A stretch of DNA of 64,000 bases, taken from assembly GCA_002255985.1 (NCBI GenBank), contig NKIR01000001.1:242914-306913 (forward strand), read 5' to 3'. Position 1 is the first letter of the stretch. Each line of letters opens with the position of its first letter. The stretch is from Sphingomonadaceae bacterium PASS1. Its GTDB lineage: Bacteria; Pseudomonadota; Alphaproteobacteria; Sphingomonadales; Sphingomonadaceae. Shown in pieces: positions 41,236 to 49,887 of the stretch. A program made the position numbers and the translations under genes. A model generated the notes under the pieces. That model ran no database searches, had not been told where the DNA came from, and saw only the letters and a list, made by a program, of their open reading frames with translations.

Positions 41236-42945
41236 ATGCTCTTCAAATTCGCCCAGAAATCCGCACCATTGTTGCGAGCTACCGCGACAATCGCGTTGAT
41301 GGCATCGGCCCCCGCCTTGGCTCAAACCGCGTCAGCACCCGCTCCTGTGGCAGAGGTGCAGGCAGAACCCGGCCCACTGACTATAGGCGCCGATAAGCCC
41401 GGCGCAACCATCAACCGCGACATTTTCGGCCAGTTTGCAGAGCATCTGGGCACCGGTATTTACGGTGGCGTCTGGGTCGGCAAGGACAGCAAAATCCCCA
41501 ATGTGCGCGGTGTCCGAAGTGACGTCGTCGGCGCGCTCAAGGAGATCAAGGTTCCCGTGGTCCGCTGGCCGGGCGGTTGTTTTGCCGATGAATATCATTG
41601 GCGTGACGCGATTGGCCCGGCTGCCAAGCGAAAGACAACGGTCAACGCCGTCTGGGCTGGTGCAGTCGAACCAAATACATTCGGCACCCATGAATTCATG
41701 GATTTTGCCGAGCAAATCGGATCAGAAGCCTATGTCTCGGTCAACATGGGGTCCGGCAGTGTTCAAGAAGCCGCGGAGTGGTTGGAGTACATGACCGCTG
41801 TCCCGCCTGCGTCCGCCGCCAAGGAGCGCGCCGCCAATGGCCGCAAAGCGCCGTATAAGGTCAAATATCTGGGATTAGGCAATGAAATGTGGGGCTGCGG
41901 CGGCCCGAACACAGCGGACGAATATGTCACGAAGATGAAGGGCTTTGCCCATTTCGTGCACAATTATAATCCCGATCAGGCATCGCCCAAGATCGACTAT
42001 TCGCTCATCGCCAAAGACTTGATGAGCGGAAAGCCGATGGACTCGCTGCCCAGCGGCCCCAACAGTATGAAACGGATCGCCGCCGGACCTAACAGCGCCG
42101 ATCCTTCCTACACCGAAGTTATCATGAAGGCGTGGAAGACGCGAAGCCCGATTTATTGGGACATCAACGGCATTTCGCTGCACCAATATACCTGGGGTTC
42201 GATGCCGTTCAATGAGCTAGCGACCGGCTTTGGCGAAAAGGATTATGCCACCGTATTGATGCAAACCACATGGATGGAACGCTCGGTCAAGAAGCATAAG
42301 GAGATCATGGATAAATATGATCCGAAGAAACATGTTGCGCTTGTCGTCGATGAGTGGGGTGTCTGGTTAAAGCCTAAAGCGGGCACCGAGCAGATGTTCC
42401 TGCAACAGGACCAGTCCTTGCGTGATGGCATGGCTGCCGCGATGAACATCAACATCTTCGCCCGCCACGCAGACCGCGTGCGGATGACCAACATCGCGCA
42501 GATGGTGAATGTGTTGCAGGCGATGATCGTCACCGAAGGGCCAAAAATGGTCCTGACGCCAACCTATCATGTCTATAAGATGTACGTGCCATTTCAAGAT
42601 GCGACATTGCTACCGATCAGCTTCAATGCTGGGGTATATAAGTTCGACAAAATCACCCTGCCCAAGGTCGATGCGGTTGCAGCGAAGGGCAAAGACGGCA
42701 AGATTTGGCTGGCGCTGATCAATCTTGATCCCAACAACAGCACCAACGTGACCGCCAATATCCCCGGCATCACGGCGACCTCTGCAGTGGGTGAAGTGCT
42801 GACCGCCGCGAGCTTCAATGCGATCAATAATTTTGAAGCCCCCAACGCGGTTGCGCCAAAGCCCTATAATGCCAAGGCGGAGAATGGTAGTCTCGTGCTG
42901 AGCCTCGCGCCACATTCAGTAACGGTTGTCGAGTTGCGACCATAA
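41236..42945 (+). CDS. Exported GH51 alpha-L-arabinofuranosidase
   Basis: This 569-residue enzyme has a Sec signal ending near residue 30 (APALAQTA). The GH51 barrel carries the acid/base Glu217 in GLGNEMWGCGG and the nucleophile Glu373 in LVVDEWGVW; the substrate-binding RWPGGCFADEYHWRDAIGP near 110 and a C-terminal beta-sandwich complete the family pattern. It should release terminal L-arabinofuranose from side chains in the periplasm. The aldose epimerase follows by 21 bases, and the oxidative arabinose genes lie further right. Confidence 0.95.
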   Translation: MLFKFAQKSAPLLRATATIALMASAPALAQTASAPAPVAEVQAEPGPLTIGADKPGATINRDIFGQFAEHLGTGIYGGVWVGKDSKIPNVRGVRSDVVGALKEIKVPVVRWPGGCFADEYHWRDAIGPAAKRKTTVNAVWAGAVEPNTFGTHEFMDFAEQIGSEAYVSVNMGSGSVQEAAEWLEYMTAVPPASAAKERAANGRKAPYKVKYLGLGNEMWGCGGPNTADEYVTKMKGFAHFVHNYNPDQASPKIDYSLIAKDLMSGKPMDSLPSGPNSMKRIAAGPNSADPSYTEVIMKAWKTRSPIYWDINGISLHQYTWGSMPFNELATGFGEKDYATVLMQTTWMERSVKKHKEIMDKYDPKKHVALVVDEWGVWLKPKAGTEQMFLQQDQSLRDGMAAAMNINIFARHADRVRMTNIAQMVNVLQAMIVTEGPKMVLTPTYHVYKMYVPFQDATLLPISFNAGVYKFDKITLPKVDAVAAKGKDGKIWLALINLDPNNSTNVTANIPGITATSAVGEVLTAASFNAINNFEAPNAVAPKPYNAKAENGSLVLSLAPHSVTVVELRP

Positions 42946-42966
42946 GTCGCATCAGGAGAGAATGAT

Positions 42967-44106
42967 ATGAACATCCGTGCAATCAGCCTCCTCGGCGCAT
43001 CGCTTTATCTGGGCATGAGCGGGATCGCCCATGCGGCCACCGCCGAGCGCGCGCCTACTGGCACTTTACGCGACGGGACCGCCGCCGAAGTCATTGAGCT
43101 GAAGGGCAAGAACGGCGTTTCGGCGCGCATCCTGACTTACGGCGCGACGCTGCAATCGCTGATCGCGCCCGATCGCAAGGGCAAGAAAGCCGATGTCGTG
43201 CTAGGCCATGATACTGTTCAGGAATATGAGGCCAAGCAAGATTTTTTTGGCGTCACCGTGGGCCGCTTTGCCAACCGCATTGCCAAGGGCCGCTTCACGC
43301 TTGATGGCAACACCTATCAACTGCCACTGAACAATGGCGCCAACACGCTCCACGGCGGCGGGAATGGCTTTGACCGCAAGAACTGGGTCGTGCAATCCGT
43401 CACCAGCGGCGCAAACGCCTCAGTCGTGCTCACGCACACCAGCCCCGATGGCGATAGCGGCTATCCCGGCGAAGTCACCGCCACGGTGACCTATGCGTTG
43501 GATGATCAGGGCAACCTGACCATATCCTTCGCCGCCACCACGACCAAGCCGACGATCATCAACATGACCAACCATGCGCTGTTCAACATGGCAGGGCATT
43601 GCGCGGTGCAAGGGGCGATGCCGCAACGGCTGACCATGCCCGCAAGCCGCTATACGCCGGTTGACGAGGCGCTGATCCCGACGGGCGAATTGGCACCCGT
43701 CAAAGGAACGCCATTTGATTTCAGCAAAGGAAGAATTCTAGGCGATACCCTGCGCGACGGCAAAAACGAACAGCTACGCATCGGACGCGGATACGATCAT
43801 AACTGGGTGCTCGACAAGGGCCTGACCCGCCAACCTGGCCTCGCCGCCCGAGTCGAAGATCCGTCTTCGGGCCGCGTCCTCGAAGTTCTGTCGACCGAAC
43901 CCGGTCTGCAAATGTACACCGGCAATTTCATCGACGGCACGAACATCGGCAAAGACGGCTGCATCTACCGCATGGGCGACGGCTTTGTTCTGGAACCGCA
44001 GAAGTTCCCCGACGCGCCAAACCAGCCAAGCTGGGATTCAGCCCGGATCGATCCGGGCAAGCCTTACCGGCATGTGATGGTGCTGCGGTTGAGCACCATG
44101 AAATAA
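42967..44106 (+). CDS. galM: Aldose 1-epimerase, exported
   Basis: This 379-residue mutarotase-family protein has a signal peptide (GIAHAA near residue 23), the substrate loop GRFANRIAKGRF, NGANTLHGG with one catalytic His region, MTNHALFNMAGH with the second, YDHNWVLD, and the Glu in FVLEPQKFPDAPNQ near 345. It interconverts alpha and beta anomers of the sugar freed by the arabinofuranosidase, helping uptake or oxidation. It probably shares the GH51 transcript and converges on the ThuA-like gene with a one-base gap. Confidence 0.93.
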   Translation: MNIRAISLLGASLYLGMSGIAHAATAERAPTGTLRDGTAAEVIELKGKNGVSARILTYGATLQSLIAPDRKGKKADVVLGHDTVQEYEAKQDFFGVTVGRFANRIAKGRFTLDGNTYQLPLNNGANTLHGGGNGFDRKNWVVQSVTSGANASVVLTHTSPDGDSGYPGEVTATVTYALDDQGNLTISFAATTTKPTIINMTNHALFNMAGHCAVQGAMPQRLTMPASRYTPVDEALIPTGELAPVKGTPFDFSKGRILGDTLRDGKNEQLRIGRGYDHNWVLDKGLTRQPGLAARVEDPSSGRVLEVLSTEPGLQMYTGNFIDGTNIGKDGCIYRMGDGFVLEPQKFPDAPNQPSWDSARIDPGKPYRHVMVLRLSTMK

Positions 44107-44107
44107 A

Positions 44108-44986
44108 TTACTGCTGCGTGGCTGGATCGCAGGGCGTTTGCGTCATCGCCCAGTTGACCGAATTGGTGATGAACTTGCGCATCTCCGGTTCGGCAAAGGC
44201 TTCTCCGCTATGGCCAAGCGCAGAATAGAGCACCCTGCCCTTGCCCTGACAATGGCTCCAGATGATCGGATGGTCATTGCCCATTGCCAGCTTGTCCGAC
44301 CCGGGCCCGCCGCGTTCGTAAGTAGCCTCGTCGAGGGTTGCCAGCACGGCATAGCCCGTGGCGCGAACCGATTTGTCGAACGAATACCATTCGTCTGTGC
44401 GAACCCACTTTGCAGGGAGCCCTGCCATCGCCGGGTGATCGGCCTGTTCGACATGGATGTCCGCCTGCGCCAAATGCGGCCACAGGCTGTGCCCAACAAA
44501 ATGCGTGCCGATGACTTCTTTTACATACCAGCCCCAGTCTTCGTGCGAGCCGTCGCCTGCTGCATGGATCCCGACAAAGCCGCCGCCATTTTCAATATAG
44601 GCTTTGAGTGCTTCGCGCTGTTCATTGGACAGATTGTCCCCGCTGGCGTTGCTCCAGACCACTGCCTTGAACCGCGATAACAGTTCTGGTGAATGCACCG
44701 CGCCGTTTTCGGTTTCATAAACGCTCCAGCCATTTTGCTTGGCGAGGTCGCGGAACATGGCACTCGCGCCGGTGATGGCCTCGTCATGGCGGAAACCGTT
44801 GGTTTTGGAGAAAATCAGGATTGCGGGCCTTGGAAAGCTGGTCGGCACGGCTGGCGGAACGGTTTCATGCACACGGCTTGGATAGAGCGCTTTATAGGTT
44901 CGGGGTCCAATCCAGACCGCAATGCCGACGATAGCTAAGAGCAGCAAAATGCCGATCCATTTGAAAATCCGCTTAACAGTCTGCAT
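44108..44986 (-). CDS. ThuA-like domain protein with N-terminal membrane anchor (copy 2)
   Basis: This 292-residue protein has a membrane helix near residues 8-27 and a ThuA domain with PAILIFSKTNGFRHDEA, VVWSNASGDNLSNEQREAL, GGGFVGIHAAGDGSHEDWGWYV, WYSFDKSVRATG and PIIWSHCQGKGRVLYSALGHSGE. It is paralogous to 30553-31449. It is divergent from the Tat-exported subunit and GMC oxidoreductase, matching the frequent ThuA/GMC pairing in glycoside 3-oxidation. The ATG at 44986 follows GTAGGGC; an in-frame ATG at 45058 is less likely because it lacks a site and precedes the anchor. Confidence 0.83.
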   Translation of the reverse strand: MQTVKRIFKWIGILLLLAIVGIAVWIGPRTYKALYPSRVHETVPPAVPTSFPRPAILIFSKTNGFRHDEAITGASAMFRDLAKQNGWSVYETENGAVHSPELLSRFKAVVWSNASGDNLSNEQREALKAYIENGGGFVGIHAAGDGSHEDWGWYVKEVIGTHFVGHSLWPHLAQADIHVEQADHPAMAGLPAKWVRTDEWYSFDKSVRATGYAVLATLDEATYERGGPGSDKLAMGNDHPIIWSHCQGKGRVLYSALGHSGEAFAEPEMRKFITNSVNWAMTQTPCDPATQQ

Positions 44987-45100
44987 TTGCCCTACCCTCT
45001 CGCTTTGTGTCCGCTGGCCATGGCATATCGGTCCGCTGAATGGCATTTGCAATAGCATAAGTTCATTGTATAGAATTGCCGGACGTTAGGAGTGGAAGAG

Positions 45101-45658
45101 ATGTATCAGCTATTTGAACAAGGCGCGAGTCGCCGAGGCTTCATCACCAGCGCTTTACTCGCCATCGGCGTTGCCGGAGTTCCGCTTTCGGCCTGCAATG
45201 CCAAGGAGGCGAAGGGCACGAAAGTATTTTTTGGAGCGACACATTTCGCCATCCTCGATGCCGTTACTGAGACCATCATGCCGCGCACCGATACACCCGG
45301 CGCGCGCGATGCAAAGGTCGCCCAGCGGATTGATACGTTAATGACCAATTGGGCCTCTGCCAAAACGCAGGCAGATTTCACCAAGCTGCTGGATGATATC
45401 GACCTTGCGGCCAAAGGCATCGTCGCCCTGCCCCCGGCCAAGCAGCTGGAAGCATTGACCGCGTTTGACAAAGCCAATGGCAAGAACCCGGCCTATATGC
45501 GGTTCAAAAATCTGGTTTTTGCACTCTATTATCTCTCTGAACCCGGCGCGACACAGGAGCTTCGGTATGAACATACACCCGGTGCTTGGGAGCCTTCGAT
45601 TGCGGTGACGTCCGACACGCGCGGCTATGCCCATGATGTCAGCTTTGGAGGGAATTGA
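45101..45658 (+). CDS. Gluconate 2-dehydrogenase subunit-3-like protein, Tat-exported
   Basis: This 185-residue protein begins with a Tat signal (SRRGFITSALLAIGVAGVPLSAC; the Cys suggests lipidation) followed by the small-subunit domain (FFGATHFAILDAVTETIMPRTDTPGARDAKV and later FKNLVFALYYLSEPGATQELRYEHTPG). Family members are the small subunits of GMC dehydrogenases, carrying the large subunit through the Tat system. ATG 45101 is eight bases from TTAGGAG and preferred to GTG 45092. The GMC gene follows directly. Confidence 0.88.
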   Translation: MYQLFEQGASRRGFITSALLAIGVAGVPLSACNAKEAKGTKVFFGATHFAILDAVTETIMPRTDTPGARDAKVAQRIDTLMTNWASAKTQADFTKLLDDIDLAAKGIVALPPAKQLEALTAFDKANGKNPAYMRFKNLVFALYYLSEPGATQELRYEHTPGAWEPSIAVTSDTRGYAHDVSFGGN

Positions 45659-45660
45659 GC

Positions 45661-47346
45661 ATGTTTGACGCCATCGTTGTCGGTTCGGGAATCAGCGGAG
45701 GCTGGGTCGCCAAGGAACTCACCGAAAAGGGACTGAAAGTACTCGTGCTGGAGCGCGGCAGAAACATCGAGCACGGCACGGACTATAATGATGGCCTAAT
45801 GCCGTGGGAGCAGGAGAATGAGGGACGCGTGAACGAGGACGAAGTCGCGCGCGACTATGCGATCCAGAGCACCACCTATCCTTTCAGCAGCGCCAACAAG
45901 AATTTCTGGGTGAAGGACAGCGAGCATCCTTACTCAACGCCCGACGGCAAGCCCTTTGAATGGATCCGCGGCTTTCATCTTGGTGGCCGTTCGCTGATGT
46001 GGGGGCGCATGTCGCTTCGCTTGAGCGATCTGGACTTTGCTGCCAATAAAAAGGACGGGAACGGCTCAGATTGGCCGATCCGTTATGCCGATCTCGCGCC
46101 CTGGTATGATCATGTCGAGGCGTTTGCAGGCGTTTCGGGTTCGAAAGCAGGCCTGTCGCAACTGCCGGACGGGGATTTCCTGAAGCCGATGGGGATGAAC
46201 GATGTCGAGGCCGATTTCAAAAAGAAGATTGAGGCGCAATTCCCCGGGCGCACCGTCATTCCGCCGCGCGTCGCCAACCTCACCGAGGTGCGCGATCATC
46301 AGGCGGAACTGGGCCGCGCGCCTTGCCAGTTTCGAGCGCAGTGCCATAACGGGTGCAGCTTTGGCGCGTATTTCTCTAGCCTGAGCGCGACGCTGCCCGC
46401 CGCGATGAAGACCGGAAACCTGACCGTCATCACCGATGCCATCGTGCATAGCGTGATCCACGATACGAAATCCAACCGTGTCACTGGCGTCCGCGTGATC
46501 GATGCCAAGACCAAGAAGGGCAAAACCTACAACGCCAAGATGGTGTTCCTGAACGCTTCGACCATCCCGACCGCGCAGATCCTGCTTGCATCAAAGAGCG
46601 AAGCTAACCCCAATGGTCTGGCTAACAGTTCGGATATGGTTGGCCGCAATCTGATGGATCATGTCGGCGGCGCCTTCGCCTTTGGCATGTATCCGGGGTT
46701 TGAGGATCGTTATTATAGCGGGCGGCGTCCGCAAGCCAACATCATCCCGCGTTTCCGCAATGTTGACAGCCAAGAAGACTATCTGCGCGGCTATGGCATG
46801 GGCCTGATGGCCTTCCGAGCCAATTGGCAGATGACGGCCAACTTCGGCGTCGGCATTGGCGCGGCGGCGAAGGAACGGATGCGCAAGCCCGGCCCGTGGT
46901 TCATGTTCGTGGGCGGCACCGGCGAAATGCTGCCCAACCGCGAGAACCGTGTAACTTTACATGCCACCCGCAAGGACAAATGGGGCATGCCCATTCCGCA
47001 CATCGATATCAGCCACGGCGACAATGATCGCAAGATCAACACCGCTGCTCAGGCCGACGCCGAAGCGATGTTGAAGGCGGCTGGTGCCCAAATCATGGGC
47101 AAGGGCAAAGGGCCGAGCACACCCGGCAACGCGATCCACGAAATGGGCACCGCGCACATGGGCGTTGATCCCAAAACTTCCGTCCTCAACAAATATAACC
47201 AGACGCATGACATCCCCAACTTGTTCATCACCGACGGGGCAGCGATGGCATCGAGCGCGAACCAGAACCCGTCGCTGACCTATATGGCGCTGTCCGCCCG
47301 CGCGGCGCACTTTGCGGTCGAGTTTTTGAAGGCAGGAAAGCTTTAG
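45661..47346 (+). CDS. GMC-family FAD dehydrogenase, large subunit (candidate glycoside 3-dehydrogenase)
   Basis: This 561-residue flavoprotein has VVGSGISGGWVAKELTEKG at the start and the FAD/active-site part HLGGRSLMWGRMSLRLSD near 115. A FRAQCHNGCSFGAYFSS cysteine pair lies near 230, and the C-terminus has HEMGTAHMG and ANQNPSLTYMA giving the His/Asn catalytic pair. There is no own signal; export would ride on the Tat partner encoded just before. With a ThuA-like neighbour, oxidation of the sugar C3 (3-keto-glycoside) is the best guess. Gluconate or fructose oxidation is the alternative; a cytochrome c subunit is not visible nearby. GGAGGG precedes ATG 45661. Confidence 0.87.
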   Translation: MFDAIVVGSGISGGWVAKELTEKGLKVLVLERGRNIEHGTDYNDGLMPWEQENEGRVNEDEVARDYAIQSTTYPFSSANKNFWVKDSEHPYSTPDGKPFEWIRGFHLGGRSLMWGRMSLRLSDLDFAANKKDGNGSDWPIRYADLAPWYDHVEAFAGVSGSKAGLSQLPDGDFLKPMGMNDVEADFKKKIEAQFPGRTVIPPRVANLTEVRDHQAELGRAPCQFRAQCHNGCSFGAYFSSLSATLPAAMKTGNLTVITDAIVHSVIHDTKSNRVTGVRVIDAKTKKGKTYNAKMVFLNASTIPTAQILLASKSEANPNGLANSSDMVGRNLMDHVGGAFAFGMYPGFEDRYYSGRRPQANIIPRFRNVDSQEDYLRGYGMGLMAFRANWQMTANFGVGIGAAAKERMRKPGPWFMFVGGTGEMLPNRENRVTLHATRKDKWGMPIPHIDISHGDNDRKINTAAQADAEAMLKAAGAQIMGKGKGPSTPGNAIHEMGTAHMGVDPKTSVLNKYNQTHDIPNLFITDGAAMASSANQNPSLTYMALSARAAHFAVEFLKAGKL

Positions 47347-48221
47347 TGATCGGGCGTACCGCACTAATTGCGGTTGCATTGGCCGCATCGGTTGGCACTA
47401 CCGAGGCGCAACCGCTTCAATCGCCGACACAGGCGGACACCTGTGCTGTAGTCCCGGCCCAAGAAATGCAAGATTTTGCCATGCTAAACACCATCATGGT
47501 GGAGCCGAAGAAATTCAACAGTCTGGCTGACCTGTTGAAGGTGCTCCCACCCGAAGCGATGACCAAATTTGCCACCATGCAAAAGGTCGCTGCTGAACGG
47601 CAGGCGAAAGACTGGCCGTGGCTGTGCCGCTATGCTTCGGAGAACGCGGCGGTCCTAAAAAGCGGCGTGCGGCCCAAAGTGATTTTTATCGGCGATTCAA
47701 TCACCGAGAACTGGATATTGGGCGATCCCTCGCTCTTCAGCTCGACCGTTTTGGATCGCGGTATCGGCGGCCAAACGACGCCGCAAATCCTACTGCGATT
47801 CTATCAGGATGTCGTCGCCCTGCGCCCGCAAGTAGTGCATATCATGGCCGGAACCAATGATATTTCGGGTAACACGGGTGCCGTCACCGATGAAGCTATT
47901 GTCCAGAATATCCGAGCGATGATCGATATTGCCAAAGCGAACGGCATCAATGTTGTGCTGGCGAGCATCACCCCGTCAAAACAATTTATAGCGCGACCCA
48001 ACGTCGATCCTTCACCGCGCATTGCTGCGGTCAACCGGGCGCTGGTCAAACTCGCGGTGGAAAGGAAGGTCACTTATGTCGATTATTTTCCGGCGCTTGC
48101 AGATAGCAAAGGCGGTCTCGGCGATGCGCTGGGCAATGACGGGCTGCATCCAAACCGCGATGGCTATGCCGCGATGCGGCTATTGACCGATAAGGCGATT
48201 AAGAGAGCGGCGAGGAAGTAG
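47346..48221 (+). CDS. Secreted SGNH/GDSL hydrolase (acetylesterase type)
   Basis: This 291-residue protein has a signal peptide near residues 1-21. Block I is FIGDSITENW near 115, block II GIGGQTTPQ, block III GTNDISGN, and block V NDGLHPNRDGY with the Asp/His pair. The fold is that of carbohydrate acetyl-esterases, which would suit removal of acetyl groups from arabinose-bearing polymers. The start is GTG overlapping the GMC stop by one base (TAGTG). Confidence 0.88.
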   Translation: MIGRTALIAVALAASVGTTEAQPLQSPTQADTCAVVPAQEMQDFAMLNTIMVEPKKFNSLADLLKVLPPEAMTKFATMQKVAAERQAKDWPWLCRYASENAAVLKSGVRPKVIFIGDSITENWILGDPSLFSSTVLDRGIGGQTTPQILLRFYQDVVALRPQVVHIMAGTNDISGNTGAVTDEAIVQNIRAMIDIAKANGINVVLASITPSKQFIARPNVDPSPRIAAVNRALVKLAVERKVTYVDYFPALADSKGGLGDALGNDGLHPNRDGYAAMRLLTDKAIKRAARK

Positions 48222-48223
48222 CG

Positions 48224-49012
48224 TTACCGCAACGCTATCGTCGCCATAAAGCCGCCATCGACGGGCAGCACCGCTCCGTTAATATAGCTTGCCTGCGGAC
48301 TGCCCAGAAATAGCAACGCCGTCGCCTGTTCATCAGCGGAAGACCGCCGCCCGATGGGCTGCGCGACCTGATCGATCACTGCCGTCGGCGTGGCCTTTTC
48401 AATTTCAACCAGCATGGGCGTTTGGACCGCGCCGGGCAGAGTGCAATTCATGCGGATGCCTTGCCGGATCAGCGTGGCGGAATGCTTCATCGTCCAAACA
48501 ATGATCGCCTCTTTGGAAAAACGATAACCCTCGGCCACAAACGGTAGATTTGCTTCACACCATTGCTCGCCCGCCGCAAATCCGTCCACCGCAATCAGTT
48601 GCGTCAACTCCGCCAAACGCGCGGGCCAACCCATGCCGCCGGTCGACGCAACATTCACGATGGCGCTGCCCTGCCCCATCTTCGGCAACACAGTGTCAGT
48701 CAGATAGCGGGTGCCAATATAATTCACCCGCATCACATCCAACGGTGGCCCGCCATGAGGTATGCCGGCACAATTGAACAGTGCATCGAATTGTCCGGCA
48801 AAGCCTGCCACCGCCGCATCGATGCTCGCCACATCGCGCAGGTCGACTTGCGTAAACGACGCCAAATCCAGATCGCAAGGCCGCCAATCCAGCCCGTGCA
48901 CTTCGGCGCCCAGCGCCGCCAATTGCCGCGCGGTGGCATGGCCGATCCCCGAAAAGCATCCGCTGACTATCACCCGTTTGCCCGCATAGCCGAGCCAGTC
49001 ATCCTTAGTCAT
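48224..49012 (-). CDS. Short-chain dehydrogenase/reductase (3-alpha-HSD-like subgroup) in the sugar operon
   Basis: This 262-residue SDR has SGCFSGIG near residue 18, a DLR adenine-pocket Asp, LFNCAGIPHG, Ser in NVASTGGMG, a long insert, and YRFSK, then LPGAVQTPM. The length of the Ser-to-Tyr insert resembles 3-alpha-hydroxysteroid dehydrogenases. In this operon (permease, lactonase, SDR) a sugar dehydrogenase is more likely. It overlaps the lactonase by ATGA. Confidence 0.85.
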   Translation of the reverse strand: MTKDDWLGYAGKRVIVSGCFSGIGHATARQLAALGAEVHGLDWRPCDLDLASFTQVDLRDVASIDAAVAGFAGQFDALFNCAGIPHGGPPLDVMRVNYIGTRYLTDTVLPKMGQGSAIVNVASTGGMGWPARLAELTQLIAVDGFAAGEQWCEANLPFVAEGYRFSKEAIIVWTMKHSATLIRQGIRMNCTLPGAVQTPMLVEIEKATPTAVIDQVAQPIGRRSSADEQATALLFLGSPQASYINGAVLPVDGGFMATIALR

Positions 49013-49887
49013 TGTGAAACCTTTTCAACGGAAAGTTGCGCCTCGGGCAATGGCAGACCCGCGACGGGCGCGTCAAAGGCAAACAATGCCCCTGCCAGCG
49101 GTTGTGCGGCCAGCGCCGCGTCGTCCAATCCTGTCCGCGCTGTGGTGACATAAGCGGTACGCAATTCCGGCCCGCCAAAAGCGATCTTGGTCACCCGCGC
49201 GCAAGGAAAGTCGATCTGGCATAGCAAGTCCCCTTGCGGTGAGTAGCGACGCACCGCCCAACCATCCCATAAGGCAACCCACAAGCAACCTTCGCTATCG
49301 AGCACCACGCCATCGGGATAGCCTTCGGCCTCACTCAGTTGCTGAAACAGCTCGCGTGAGCAGATCGCCGGTCCTTCACCCAGCCCTAACCGCCAAATCT
49401 GCCGACTGCCCGAATCGACATGATAGAGGCACTGGCCATCCGCAGTCACCGCTGGGCCGTTGGTGACGACGGCATCCTGCCCCATCGCGTGAAGGCCGGC
49501 CTGATCGAGACAATAAAGCTGCCCCGTCGGCTGTTGCTCCTCATCATCCATCGTGCCGAACCAGATGCGGCCCTGTGCGTCCACCGTGGCATCGTTGGTG
49601 CGGTTGTGCCCCGGCATTTCGACCCGTGCGATCACGGCCCCAAGCTGATCACCTTCCAGCCTGTGCAGCGCGTTTTGTGATCCGACGATCAACCCACTGC
49701 CTGCTTGCGGAAGAATGAAGCTGGGAAGGCCACCGACGTCCAAAGTTTCACACGCGCCCGTTTCGGGCACAAAGCGATGCAGAAACCCGCGCTTGATATC
49801 GACAAACCGCAATGCGCCTTCGCGGGGCAACCAGGCTGGCCCCTCGCCCAACTCCGCCTCGACCGCCCAGACGAGCTCTGGCTTCAC
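49009..49887 (-). CDS. SMP-30/gluconolactonase-family lactonase (probable L-arabinolactonase)
   Basis: This 292-residue six-bladed propeller has the metal Glu in AELGEGPAW near residue 17, the Asn pair in NRTNDATVDAQGRIWFGTMD and VTNGPAVTADG, and the Asp in YPDGVVLDSEGCLWVALWDG near 200. It opens the aldono-1,4-lactone made by the sugar dehydrogenase at 55623. The GTG at 49887 overlaps the permease stop (GTGA) and fits the family start; the upstream GTG-free frame to 49932 lies inside the permease gene. Confidence 0.9.
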   Translation of the reverse strand: MKPELVWAVEAELGEGPAWLPREGALRFVDIKRGFLHRFVPETGACETLDVGGLPSFILPQAGSGLIVGSQNALHRLEGDQLGAVIARVEMPGHNRTNDATVDAQGRIWFGTMDDEEQQPTGQLYCLDQAGLHAMGQDAVVTNGPAVTADGQCLYHVDSGSRQIWRLGLGEGPAICSRELFQQLSEAEGYPDGVVLDSEGCLWVALWDGWAVRRYSPQGDLLCQIDFPCARVTKIAFGGPELRTAYVTTARTGLDDAALAAQPLAGALFAFDAPVAGLPLPEAQLSVEKVSQ

